Shown: positions 1 through 7,457 of the stretch, piece by piece | How positions within the stretch are numbered: position 1 is the first letter of the stretch | How the letters are laid out: every line of letters starts with the position of its first letter | Origin: Planctomycetota bacterium | GTDB lineage: Bacteria > Planctomycetota > Phycisphaerae > UBA1845 | NCBI GenBank assembly: GCA_024276605.1 | Contig: JAJRWX010000077.1 | Span: forward strand, 1 to 36,036 | Direction of reading: 5' to 3' | Length of the DNA: 36,036 bases | The notes under the pieces: generated by a model | What the model was told of the DNA's origin: nothing | Database searches by the model: none | Seen by the model: the letters and a program-made list of their open reading frames with translations, nothing else | Program-made: the position numbers and the translations under genes

Positions 1-2
1 CC

Positions 3-110
3 CAAGCTCTCTTGACGGCGCTGAACCTGCAACTCCCCGAGGCTCTTCCCCACACAGACGTTCCTGTAGTCACAAGAAAGAAGCTCCCAGAGCGACGTAA
101 GAAGCAGTGA
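3..110 (+). CDS. C-terminal fragment of a probable transposase (left copy)
   Basis: This is an open frame running in from the window edge and ending at TGA 108-110. It encodes about 35 residues with a basic tail (LPERRKKQ). The same coding end occurs in inverted orientation at the other end of the window, so it belongs to a repeated element. A transposase is the simplest reading, but the fragment is too short to name a family. The shared DNA continues about 45 bp past the stop and could end in ...TGAACA, which would fit elements with TG...CA termini. Identity as a transposase is inferred from repetition and not from a recognised domain. Confidence 0.45.
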   Translation, partial: QALLTALNLQLPEALPHTDVPVVTRKKLPERRKKQ

Positions 111-160
111 CGCAAGAGCTTACATGCATCACGGGACCATGGCGAAAGGGTGAACATCCG
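20..160 (+). repeat. Terminal inverted copy of a repeated element (left)
   Basis: Positions 20-160 match the reverse complement of 35896-36036 with only two mismatches that I can see (at 142 and 151). Similarity stops abruptly after 160. The copy includes the end of a coding frame plus about 45 bp of non-coding end. It is probably the 3' end of an insertion sequence present in at least two copies. Confidence 0.85.
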
Positions 161-252
161 CTCAAGGCTGGGGGCTACGTGAAAGATCGTTCATCAAAGT
201 TTCGCATTGTTCGATGTCCATATTTTGAGGATGTGTCAATTCAAATCGCAAC

Positions 253-1224
253 TCAATCACATGGAGGTCCTGCGATTGTACAAATGGCCGATGAAAAATT
301 AATGGCATCGCAAGCGAACGACGTGTTGGGATAACTCAAGCAGTTGAAAGTATCGATTTCATCCCACTCCTCTGGCCCCAGAATTAGGTTCACGCCGCTA
401 GCGGCAGCAACCTCAATCACACTCTGCACAGTGCCATCACGTTGTTGCAAGATTCGTGATCGTTCGGCTTGACAATCTGCGGAGCAGAAAATATTGAAAC
501 CCCGCGACCTCAAATCTTGGATGGCGGCAGAACGCTCAATATTAACCTGACGATCAATTTCACTATTCAATAAATCGATCTTGGCAAAGAACAATTCAGT
601 TTCAAGTGGTGTTAGGAAAGAAAAGGTGTCACCAGAATTAAATGATGGTAAATCACACGCATCGCCAAACCCATTGAAGTTTGTGTCAAGTTGGTCCGGG
701 TTGAATACTGTAGGGCAATTATCGAAGCAAAGGTCTGGAAAGCCATCCTGGTCCGCATCCAAATCAAGTATGCCACAGCCACAAAATCCCGGTGCCATTT
801 TCAACGGGTCAAATGGGCACAGGTCTGTAAATGGTTGTTCTACTATAGGTTCAGGTTGAAAAAAGTATACGAGGTTGACAATCTGAACACGACATGTCTC
901 GCAAGCATTGGTAACGCATGATGCTACGAATGTATCCAATGCTTGTTGCCGTGTAGTTCCACTGTCCAGGTTTTCCCGAGCTGATCCAAACAATGGTGCC
1001 GTGTCGCAAATGCCTATATTACAGCATAAACGAGTCACCTGTTGCTCGGGTGTCTCAAGGAATAGGGGTGGGGAAGATTCATCCGCTGGGATGGATGGTG
1101 GCGGCGTGGCGTCTATTACGTCGGGTAGTGCTAACGTTGCTTGTGGCTCTTCGGTTGGTGTATTAGTCACGCCGCAGCCCGCAAGTAGAAGCAAACAAAA
1201 CGTCAGTCGTATGAAGTGTTTCAT
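253..1224 (-). CDS. Cysteine-rich lipoprotein with a thrombospondin type-3 repeat
   Basis: This 323-residue protein starts with a short basic N-terminus and a hydrophobic stretch ending in the lipobox LLAGC (Cys17), so it should be a lipid-anchored exported protein. Residues 60-150 are rich in cysteines. Residues about 153-192 form a calcium-binding thrombospondin type-3-like repeat (DxDxDGFPD...DNCP...DTNFNGFGDAC). Such tails are frequent in planctomycete secreted proteins. Its ATG overlaps the stop of the upstream gene by four bases (ATGA, 1221-1224), so the two are probably translationally coupled. The gene ends about 90 bp from the repeated element at the window edge. Its specific function is unknown. 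Confidence 0.75.
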   Translation of the reverse strand: MKHFIRLTFCLLLLAGCGVTNTPTEEPQATLALPDVIDATPPPSIPADESSPPLFLETPEQQVTRLCCNIGICDTAPLFGSARENLDSGTTRQQALDTFVASCVTNACETCRVQIVNLVYFFQPEPIVEQPFTDLCPFDPLKMAPGFCGCGILDLDADQDGFPDLCFDNCPTVFNPDQLDTNFNGFGDACDLPSFNSGDTFSFLTPLETELFFAKIDLLNSEIDRQVNIERSAAIQDLRSRGFNIFCSADCQAERSRILQQRDGTVQSVIEVAAASGVNLILGPEEWDEIDTFNCLSYPNTSFACDAINFSSAICTIAGPPCD

Positions 1225-1784
1225 GGCCCTGTCAACTCAATCTGCATTATTGAGTAGTCTCGTAGGTCAACATCGCAGTCGCCGTCTAAGTCTGAAATCA
1301 ACGTACCATTTACATCTACATCCGCCACCAACGGAGTTAATACGCAAACATCGTATACATCTGGAACACCATCACTATCGGCATCATCGTCACACACATT
1401 ACCGAATCCGTCTCCGTCGTGGTCGTCATTACCAAATAGGTCTCCGCTTAGGATCGTTTCGTAAATGAACCTGTCATGTGCATCGGGATTGGGTTCGCCA
1501 AAACCTGCAAAACCACCCCATAGCTCTGAGCCTTGATTAAGCTCAAAAGTTGCAAACCTATCTCCAGAGCCACCATCCGGCGTATAGCGACCTTTTGCTA
1601 CCTGTATTACACCTCCGAACCGACCATCAGCGATTCCATCCTGTAGGTCAGCGTACGCGGTAGACCATGATGTACCGTCGTGGATTGGGCCGGGAGCGTC
1701 GGCGTCAACGTAAATGATGCGACCATCAGCAACTGATATAGCGGACAACACCACGATGCATAATAGATCACACTTCGCAACCAT
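1221..1784 (-). CDS. Short secreted protein: beta-helix N-terminus joined to TSP3/dockerin-like tail
   Basis: The start at 1784 is chosen because AAGGAG lies seven bases upstream and a signal peptide (MVAKCDLLCIVVLSAISVADG) follows. A longer GTG-started frame to 1970 has neither. The 187-residue product has the planctomycete motif YVDADAPGP...DGTSWSTAYADLQDG, which usually opens a long right-handed beta-helix domain. Here, after ETILSGDLFGND (about residue 109), it passes straight into a calcium-binding tail (DHDGDGFGNVCDDDADSDGVPD) and a dockerin-like end (DLDGDCDVDLRDYSIM). The beta-helix body that I expect in full-length relatives is absent. It is coupled to the downstream lipoprotein gene by an ATGA overlap. 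Role unknown; probably cell-surface. Confidence 0.65.
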   Translation of the reverse strand: MVAKCDLLCIVVLSAISVADGRIIYVDADAPGPIHDGTSWSTAYADLQDGIADGRFGGVIQVAKGRYTPDGGSGDRFATFELNQGSELWGGFAGFGEPNPDAHDRFIYETILSGDLFGNDDHDGDGFGNVCDDDADSDGVPDVYDVCVLTPLVADVDVNGTLISDLDGDCDVDLRDYSIMQIELTGP

Positions 1785-1973
1785 ATTATTGCTCCTTGAT
1801 CTCATTGAACTTGGCCAACCGTGGCGTGATTTGAAAAGTCGTTTCCCTGACGGATTCCAGTTTACCAGATGCGTATGATTCTCACAACTTAAACGTTTTA
1901 GTGTTAGACGATTTTTGCAATGAGCGTCATAATACCAGCAATGGGTCTGTCTTAGGATTACTTCTGACACAGA

Positions 1974-3095
1974 CTATTCGACGTTCTTATCCCTCGACTC
2001 AACCGCGCAGGTGGCCTTGCTAACAAACGCGATTATCTCGTCCACTGTTCCTGAAGGCTTAGATACAACGTCATATTGCTCTATGCCTTCGACTCCGTTT
2101 AATAACACTCTTAGATAGTCTGCGTTAACAGCCCAATTCACATTCTGTGGAAGCGAGCCGGTGATTTCTACAAAAGTACTTACTGCGGCAGTGGACGTGA
2201 TAAGGCCAACTACACAACCTTCGGAAGCAACTAACGCTCCGCCTGAGTTACCTGGCTGTACCGGCACTGTTACTTGAAGTCGTGACGCTTCATCGGATAC
2301 ACCTGTTGTAGCACTTATTACCCCCTCGGTGTATTTGCTTTCAGTTCCGAGAATGCTTGGCGCTGGTAACCCAATTGTAAACACTTTTTGTCCTTGTTTA
2401 ATCGAATTGGAATCGCAGAGTGACAGGTGCGATGTTTGCTTTGTATCCACTTTGAGAAGCGCGGCGTCGAACGCACGAGAGTGTTTAACTAGCGTTGCAT
2501 CTTGCCATTCGTCATTGCCAAACCGAACACGTATGTGATCGCTATCTTTGACAACGTGGTATGCTGTAAGAATATGCCCACCACTGGATATTGTAAATCC
2601 GGTACCACTTGCTAGCTTTGGTGCGTTTTGAATTGGTTCTGTCAACTGAGTTTCAATGGGTTCAAAGAATAATTTCACCAGACTACAGCGTTGTATCTGT
2701 TTCTTAGCTAAAACTTCATTCGTATGTGTATAGCGTCCAGTAATTACACTCCAGCGCAGAAAGTAAAGATTTTCTGGTTGTACGTTGATTTTAACTGGGG
2801 CTGTTGAAATATACGATCCGAATGTGGAAAATTCGTGTACACCTGCGGGCAAATCAAAATATGCAAAAGTATCGGGGGCTAAGTCAGCCACGTGCTGACC
2901 ATCGACCTCTAAAGGCAACGTAAGCGCGCATCCCACATAATTATAAGGGCGGTAGCAATATACCCGACCTCTTTGATGTGGGGGTACGAAGGTTTTTGCA
3001 ACATCGTTGAGTGAAGACGTAGCCAACGGCACAGTTGCACATCCTGTGAGCAATGTGACTAAGATTACGAATACGGTGAGAATTGGTCTCCGCAT
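1974..3095 (-). CDS. Lipoprotein with trypsin-like serine protease domain
   Basis: The start at 3095 is supported by AAGGGAG nine bases upstream and an immediate signal sequence with lipobox LLTGC (Cys19). The 373-residue product has two parts. Residues about 40-145 resemble the DUF2846-type domain of small lipoproteins (RVYCYRPYNYVGCALTLPL...). Residues about 160-345 are an HtrA/trypsin-like protease with the full triad: His180 (TAYHVV), Asp210 (DAALLKV) and Ser284 (PGNSGGAL). There is no PDZ domain at the C-terminus, unlike DegP/DegS. It should sit on the periplasmic face of a membrane. The stop is TAG. It is divergent from the unknown gene at 3276 and about 190 bp upstream of the secreted-protein pair, so it may share transcription with them. 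Confidence 0.85.
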   Translation of the reverse strand: MRRPILTVFVILVTLLTGCATVPLATSSLNDVAKTFVPPHQRGRVYCYRPYNYVGCALTLPLEVDGQHVADLAPDTFAYFDLPAGVHEFSTFGSYISTAPVKINVQPENLYFLRWSVITGRYTHTNEVLAKKQIQRCSLVKLFFEPIETQLTEPIQNAPKLASGTGFTISSGGHILTAYHVVKDSDHIRVRFGNDEWQDATLVKHSRAFDAALLKVDTKQTSHLSLCDSNSIKQGQKVFTIGLPAPSILGTESKYTEGVISATTGVSDEASRLQVTVPVQPGNSGGALVASEGCVVGLITSTAAVSTFVEITGSLPQNVNWAVNADYLRVLLNGVEGIEQYDVVSKPSGTVDEIIAFVSKATCAVESRDKNVE

Positions 3096-3181
3096 AATCG
3101 AAAGCTCCCTTCTTATCTTTAGCCGCATGCTATTCGTATTCTTCTGATTATGATATAGTACCCCCCGATGGGTTCGTCGAG

Positions 3182-3193
3182 CGATGCGCATCG
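3182..3193. repeat. 12-bp perfect palindrome in a divergent intergenic region
   Basis: CGATGCGCATCG reads the same on both strands. It lies between the divergent protease and the unknown gene at 3276, within a GC-rich stretch. It could be an operator, but no repressor can be assigned. Confidence 0.35.
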
Positions 3194-3275
3194 TAAGGCG
3201 GCAACGCGGTCGCGGTTTGGCTCGGCTTTTATCCTCGCCGACGCCTGCCTTGACCGGCCCAGCCAGAGGATAAAT

Positions 3276-4172
3276 ATGCCAAACAAATCAGTTAATCACG
3301 CTGTCATAGAAGTTCTTGAAATCAAGGACATCCTGGTCCGTCTAAGCATTAACTGGAAGGAAATAGATGTGACGCAGGATGCCTCAAACCTGCACACCAG
3401 AAAACCCTTCGTTGTGCCTGGGGACGGGAAAACTTTGTCCGTCCAAATATCGATTCCTGTTCCTAAGCGTGGCGGTGAAGTTTCCGAGGATGAGGACAAC
3501 GAAGAATCCAACCATCCGCTTGTAACGGCAATTGAGATTATAAAAGGGTGGACCGGAGAAAAATGGGACGACTTGTGGGAAGCCGCATTACGAGTCAATT
3601 CCGATTTTGGGCTGGATGCACGTATCAAGCGAGACGGAACAAAGTTGCCAAACCTCAGCTATTTGCTGCCGATATTACAAAGGCTGGACAGCGATGGTTA
3701 CAACGTGAGGCTGCTAGTTAGATTATTTAGGGAGCATCCTGACGAGATGCAAAAGTTGGGCTTCGATAAACCAGTTATTGACCCGCCAGTATTAGCCGAT
3801 GCGGCATGGGACAAGGTGGGACAAGCTGATAGAGAGCCAAATAGCGATGCTGCAAAACGTACAAAGAATTTGCCACCTCGCATAGAGCGAGCGGGGGAAC
3901 AGTACAATTGGTGCGTAGATGTATTGAGCGAAAAAGATAATTCCATGAAGGCTCCCACCGATGATGAGATATATACATATCTTGAAAACGCCGTATCGGA
4001 GGTGGAAAAGCTAGGCAGACAGGTTCCAGAAGTGCTAGAGTCGCTTGGCCGGCGAGATAACTGGAAACGGTACTTAAGCGAATACAGAAAAATAACACGT
4101 ACGCATAAAAATACTCCCCCCCTTGGCCGAGACGAAAACTCCGGTTCTGTCGTAAGACTAGAACAAGTTTAG
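3276..4172 (+). CDS. Protein of unknown function, 298 aa
   Basis: I do not recognise this protein. The start at 3276 follows AGAGGA with five bases of spacing; a longer frame from 3168 covers GC-rich DNA unlike the rest of the gene. The product is soluble-looking and highly charged, with no signal peptide or membrane span. It has an acidic patch near residue 75 (EVSEDEDNEESN) and helical, charge-rich segments in the C-terminal half. It lies just upstream of the integrative-element genes in the same orientation and ends 17 bp before the first of the GGATG repeats, so it may be cargo or an early gene of that element. TAG at 4170-4172 ends it; the frame then happens to stay open for 59 codons. 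Confidence 0.6.
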   Translation: MPNKSVNHAVIEVLEIKDILVRLSINWKEIDVTQDASNLHTRKPFVVPGDGKTLSVQISIPVPKRGGEVSEDEDNEESNHPLVTAIEIIKGWTGEKWDDLWEAALRVNSDFGLDARIKRDGTKLPNLSYLLPILQRLDSDGYNVRLLVRLFREHPDEMQKLGFDKPVIDPPVLADAAWDKVGQADREPNSDAAKRTKNLPPRIERAGEQYNWCVDVLSEKDNSMKAPTDDEIYTYLENAVSEVEKLGRQVPEVLESLGRRDNWKRYLSEYRKITRTHKNTPPLGRDENSGSVVRLEQV

Positions 4173-4188
4173 GTTATCGCATCACTTC

Positions 4189-4299
4189 AAACAGGATGTC
4201 CTTCCAAACAGGATGAAAAACCGGATGTTTCATATTATTTTTTGAAACCGAATCCCCATTTCCGAGTATCTATCACAGATTCGTCCCTAAAAGCGGATG
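4189..4299 (+). repeat. Four direct copies of an AAAnnGGATG motif (iteron/operator-like)
   Basis: AAACAGGATG occurs at 4189-4198 and 4206-4215, AAACCGGATG at 4218-4227 and AAAGCGGATG at 4290-4299; the last two continue into T-runs. An inverted core (CATCCGG) lies at 4319-4325. The set sits in the 229-bp non-coding gap just upstream of the excisionase-type HTH gene. It is probably a binding array for that protein, or part of an origin or attachment complex. Confidence 0.55.
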
Positions 4300-4401
4300 T
4301 TTTTACGTCCCTCTACGCATCCGGTCCGTGGACTGTGCACGGCGTTCTTTGACCGTAGCAGGTTGCTACTGGCACGCCGCTTAGAAACGGAGAATAAATT
4401 A

Positions 4402-4620
4402 ATGATTGCAGAACCCGAAACGATTGTACGTGAACTCTTGGACGCGAAATCGGTCGCGATTTTATTGGATTGCTCGCCGCGCCATGTTGTGCGGCTTGCG
4501 GATTCCGGCCGGCTTCCAAGGCCTTTGAAGGTCGGTCGCCTAACTCGATGGCGACGAGAGGATATTTCCGACTGGGTGTTGGGCGGTTGCCCTTCTATCG
4601 GGAGGGGAACATCGCGATGA
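4402..4620 (+). CDS. Excisionase/AlpA-type helix-turn-helix protein
   Basis: This 72-residue protein starts at 4402 after GGAG with nine bases of spacing. It is a single MerR-like helix-turn-helix of the excisionase family: a helical hairpin (LLDAKSVAILLDCSPRHVV, residues 12-30) followed by the typical wing RLADSGRLPRPLKVGRLTRW and a DISDWV helix. Such proteins act as recombination directionality factors or as small regulators in integrative elements. It is the first gene of a tightly packed set. Its TGA overlaps the next ATG (ATGA 4617-4620). The GGATG repeats directly upstream are the natural candidate binding site. Whether it drives excision or regulates transcription cannot be told from sequence. 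Confidence 0.8.
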   Translation: MIAEPETIVRELLDAKSVAILLDCSPRHVVRLADSGRLPRPLKVGRLTRWRREDISDWVLGGCPSIGRGTSR

Positions 4621-4907
4621 AATTAAAACATGAAGCGAAGGCATTCTGCGACTTGCTCTGGGAGGCTGCAACCCGTCAGCGATTGGGGGGTGATATAAGG
4701 AAGTCGGAGTTTTTTAGGTCGCAAGCGGAAAAATTGCGACATCGATATGAAAAAAGGCCCCCCGAAATCGGTCGCACGACTCGGGGAGCAAGTTATTCCT
4801 CCACATCCGGAAATTCTAACTACGAATTCGAAATCTACAATGGACGGATACCATTTACTGCTCGTGAGCGTGCCCTCATGCGATTATGCGCGGAGGGTTA
4901 TTTATGA
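4617..4907 (+). CDS. Small protein of unknown function in the integrative element
   Basis: This 96-residue protein is not recognised. Its ATG overlaps the stop of the HTH gene and its own TGA overlaps the next ATG (4904-4907), so all three genes are coupled. The N-terminal 45 residues are helical and basic (EAKAFCDLLWEAATRQRL...KSEFFRSQAEKLRHRYEKR). The C-terminus ends in another amphipathic segment (FTARERALMRLCAEGYL). There is no signal peptide and no cysteine motif. Location between the excisionase-like and initiator-like genes suggests a role in replication or its control, but nothing more specific is supported. Confidence 0.65.
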   Translation: MKLKHEAKAFCDLLWEAATRQRLGGDIRKSEFFRSQAEKLRHRYEKRPPEIGRTTRGASYSSTSGNSNYEFEIYNGRIPFTARERALMRLCAEGYL

Positions 4908-5485
4908 ATATGAGCAATCCTGCGATACAGGCATGTCGAGAACTCGCGGCTGCCTCCAAGCACGCAGGAAATATACTTGTAATTTTATGGGCGCTCTCGA
5001 ACGGCAAGCGCCAAGTCAACGTGACACGTATTACGCTCTGTGACATTTCAGGACTTCACAAGAGCACAATCACCACGGCTATGCACGCTTTGCATGACTG
5101 TGGATTCATCCGGCGAGCGTATGGTTGTGTGCCCGGTCGAAAGTGGTATCGGGTCACTCTTTTGGCCTCCCCTTGGGCCGTCAAAACCGTCTCTAGGGAA
5201 GCACGAAAACGCACCCCTAAAGCCGTTAAAAGTGACTCAAGGGGAGAAAGCAGAGTCACTCAAAACCGTCTCAAGGGGGGTGCGCCCCTAAAGCCGGAAA
5301 AAGTGACCTTACTCTCTAGAGAGAGTAGGGGGCCGGTAAACCGTCCGCCTCACTCGCCTACCGGCTCAGGCGGACCACCGGCCCAGACACCAGTGCCCAC
5401 AAATACCAACGGAAAAATCAATACTGCGGAGCCGGGTGAGATTTCCATCGCGGACCTCGTGCGTGGGGAGGCCGTCGATGCGTAA
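4904..5485 (+). CDS. Winged-helix replication-initiator-like protein
   Basis: This 193-residue protein starts at 4904, preceded by GGAGGG at six bases. Residues about 22-88 form a winged helix: helix-turn-helix (ITLCDISGLHKSTITTAMHA), then DCGFIRR and a wing ending GRKWYRVTL. The remaining half is low-complexity, rich in Pro, Arg, Lys and Gly. Its DNA carries direct repeats that lie in different reading frames in the two copies, so the repeats are conserved as DNA and not as protein. A DNA-binding N-terminus, a linker overlying repeats, and a helicase gene immediately downstream match the plan of the phage lambda O/P module, though no sequence relationship to O is claimed. The gene overlaps the primase-helicase by eight bases. 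Confidence 0.65.
   Translation: MNMSNPAIQACRELAAASKHAGNILVILWALSNGKRQVNVTRITLCDISGLHKSTITTAMHALHDCGFIRRAYGCVPGRKWYRVTLLASPWAVKTVSREARKRTPKAVKSDSRGESRVTQNRLKGGAPLKPEKVTLLSRESRGPVNRPPHSPTGSGGPPAQTPVPTNTNGKINTAEPGEISIADLVRGEAVDA
5181..5326. other. Candidate replication origin: direct and inverted repeats inside the initiator gene
   Basis: Unit A (TCAAAACCGTCTCTAGGG) is at 5181-5198 and recurs at 5260-5277 with one mismatch. Unit B (23 bp, starting CCCCTAAAGCCG and ending AAAAGTGAC) is at 5214-5236 and 5285-5307 with two mismatches. Between the B1 and A2 units, AGTGACTC (5231-5238) is mirrored by GAGTCACT (5253-5260), and another GTCACTC lies at 5153. A 12-bp perfect palindrome, CTCTCTAGAGAG, follows at 5312-5323. 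The A and B copies are offset by 79 and 71 bp, so they are read in different frames. This is the pattern of an iteron-type origin overlapping a coding region. Confidence 0.5.
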
Positions 5486-7367
5486 TTTGGATTTTATTCG
5501 TAGTGACAGGAATTTGCTGGTCGGGTCGTTGGTTGATGCCGGTACGGAATTCTCCGGGAACAGTTGTCGATGCCCGTTCCACGACGACAGACACCCATCC
5601 GCCGGAATATTTAAGCGAGATAACTCAACCGCGTGGCTGTATCGCTGTCATGGGTGTGAGTGGACGACGGAAGGGAAATCGACGGGAGATGTTTTCGATG
5701 TTGTGAGGAAAACCAGTGGGTGTTCGTTTGATGAGGCATGTTCCCGGCTTGGGGTTGCGGATGCTAAGCGGCACGGACAGGCTCATGCAAGTGGGAATGG
5801 AAAAAACTCAAAATCAGCTTCGGCTACTGATTTGGGCAAGTTCGCTGCCGATGCTCACCAACGACTCATGAGCGATAAGGCAGCGCTGGAGCATCTATTT
5901 CAGTCGCGCGGTGTCGACGCTGAAACGGCGAAACAATTCCGGCTGGGCATCACCGGAGAACCTGGGCGGCGATACTGGACATTCCCCATCGAACGCGATG
6001 GGCAGGTGATTGCACTCAAGTCCCACGCGGTTGACGGGCAGAAGCCTAAATGTCAGTGGAATCTCCCTGATGGTGTAGGTAGTAATCAGATTTACCCTAT
6101 CGCCCTGGATGCTCCCGGCTCGATTTGGTTGTGCCCCGGTGAATTGAAAGCCTTGGCAGTCGCTAGCATTGGACGGAAAGCCATCGGCATCACCTCCGGG
6201 GAAGGTAACGAAAAAACGCCGACTAGTCTTTCTCAAGAAGTCATCGAAGTAATAAAACAATCCGGCGAAGATGTAGCGATTCCCTGTGATGATGATGACA
6301 CCGGCAAGGCTTGGGGGCTGCATATCCGGCAACAGCTTAGCGATGTTGGTATCGAAGCGCGCGTCGTTGACTATGGGGCGAACAAAAGAGCCGGGGTAAA
6401 AGATATTGGCGACTTCATCACGCAACGGCTCGTGGAAGATGTCAAAGAGCCAACCGCAATAGCTGCGACACTGGACAACCTATACCGGCGGTCAGACCCG
6501 TGGCACGGAACACGCATCGCCGACCTTTGGAGTAATCCGTCAACGTGGCAACCCGTTGAGACATTCAGCACCGGCTGGGATGTGTTGGATCAAGCGATTG
6601 GCGGCGGACTTCGAGTTCGGGCGGTTACCATGTTGGTCGGTAAACCCGGACACGCTAAATCTCAATGTGCCGTTACTATGGCACTCAAAGCCGCACGTGC
6701 TGGAACTGCATCGGTGATATTCTCCCTTGAGTTAGGTGCAGACGAAATCGCCCAACTTGCAATGGCACAGTTGAGTGACATACCTCGCAGCGTGCTATCG
6801 CGTGGCACGGTACATGGTGAATACGCAAACAGTCTCGGTAATGTGCGAGAACAACACGCCAACCTTCCGTTGGATATTTTGGATGACAATCGCTGGCGTA
6901 ATGGTTTGACGCGCGATTCATTCGCTCGACTTGTTGCCGATGGGGTGAAGCGTTTTGGATGGCGTGTGGTCGTTCTGGATTACTTGGGTTTGATGGCGAT
7001 GATGGAAAGCGACTCGACTGATTACCGCGCCGATGTTTTGAACTCAACGGCGTTACGTGCAATCGCACGAGAAAATAATGTTGCCCTCGTTGTTGTAGCT
7101 GCGCTGCGGAAGTCGCAAGCCGTTAGGAAAATGAAACCGGAAGAATTGATGCTCGATGATGTCATGGGCGCCGGTCGGTTGGTCTACGACGCATCATCCG
7201 TCCTTCATATCTGGCGTAAATTTGGTGATATTGATACCGGCTTAATATATATCAAAATACTGAAAGTGAGATACGCGCCCATGCCGAACGAGCCAGTGCA
7301 ATTACGCTGGAGACCACAAAGCGGGGCGATTGAGGATTTACTGACGGAAACGGGACCGAGAAGGTGA
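5478..7367 (+). CDS. Primase-helicase: CHC2 zinc finger, TOPRIM and DnaB-type ATPase
   Basis: This 629-residue fusion should make primers and unwind DNA for replication of the element. The start at 5478 overlaps the upstream gene by eight bases. Residues 30-60 form a CHC2-type primase zinc finger (C32-P-F-H35 and C57-H-G-C60). Residues about 215-300 are a TOPRIM domain with Glu222 (PGELKALAVAS) and the acidic run DDDD at 271-274. Residues about 365-610 are a RecA-fold helicase of the DnaB/gp4 type: Walker A at 388-395 (GKPGHAKS), Walker B ending in Asp501 (VVVLDYLGL) and a late GAGRLVYDASSVLHIW motif. In Walker A the Gly before Lys394 is Ala, which is unusual. The combined layout recalls phage T7 gp4 and phage satellite replication proteins. 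Confidence 0.88.
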   Translation: MRNLDFIRSDRNLLVGSLVDAGTEFSGNSCRCPFHDDRHPSAGIFKRDNSTAWLYRCHGCEWTTEGKSTGDVFDVVRKTSGCSFDEACSRLGVADAKRHGQAHASGNGKNSKSASATDLGKFAADAHQRLMSDKAALEHLFQSRGVDAETAKQFRLGITGEPGRRYWTFPIERDGQVIALKSHAVDGQKPKCQWNLPDGVGSNQIYPIALDAPGSIWLCPGELKALAVASIGRKAIGITSGEGNEKTPTSLSQEVIEVIKQSGEDVAIPCDDDDTGKAWGLHIRQQLSDVGIEARVVDYGANKRAGVKDIGDFITQRLVEDVKEPTAIAATLDNLYRRSDPWHGTRIADLWSNPSTWQPVETFSTGWDVLDQAIGGGLRVRAVTMLVGKPGHAKSQCAVTMALKAARAGTASVIFSLELGADEIAQLAMAQLSDIPRSVLSRGTVHGEYANSLGNVREQHANLPLDILDDNRWRNGLTRDSFARLVADGVKRFGWRVVVLDYLGLMAMMESDSTDYRADVLNSTALRAIARENNVALVVVAALRKSQAVRKMKPEELMLDDVMGAGRLVYDASSVLHIWRKFGDIDTGLIYIKILKVRYAPMPNEPVQLRWRPQSGAIEDLLTETGPRR

Positions 7368-7457
7368 TTGAGTACGGAGCGAGTTAGTGAATAATTTCAC
7401 AAAGATACTGAGCACATTGGCTAATGCTTTAATGAAGCGATAAGTTAAGGTGAAATA

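Noticed and set aside
20-4200. A second copy of the tRNA-Glu 3' end as the left attachment site
   Set aside because: I scanned for the T-arm and acceptor sequence left of the integrase and found no match.
4173-4351. A 59-codon open extension after the TAG of the unknown gene at 3276-4172, as a fourth readthrough case
   Set aside because: The extension covers the GGATG repeat array and shows no domain character; an open stretch of this length can arise by chance. TAG is a normal stop in this window.
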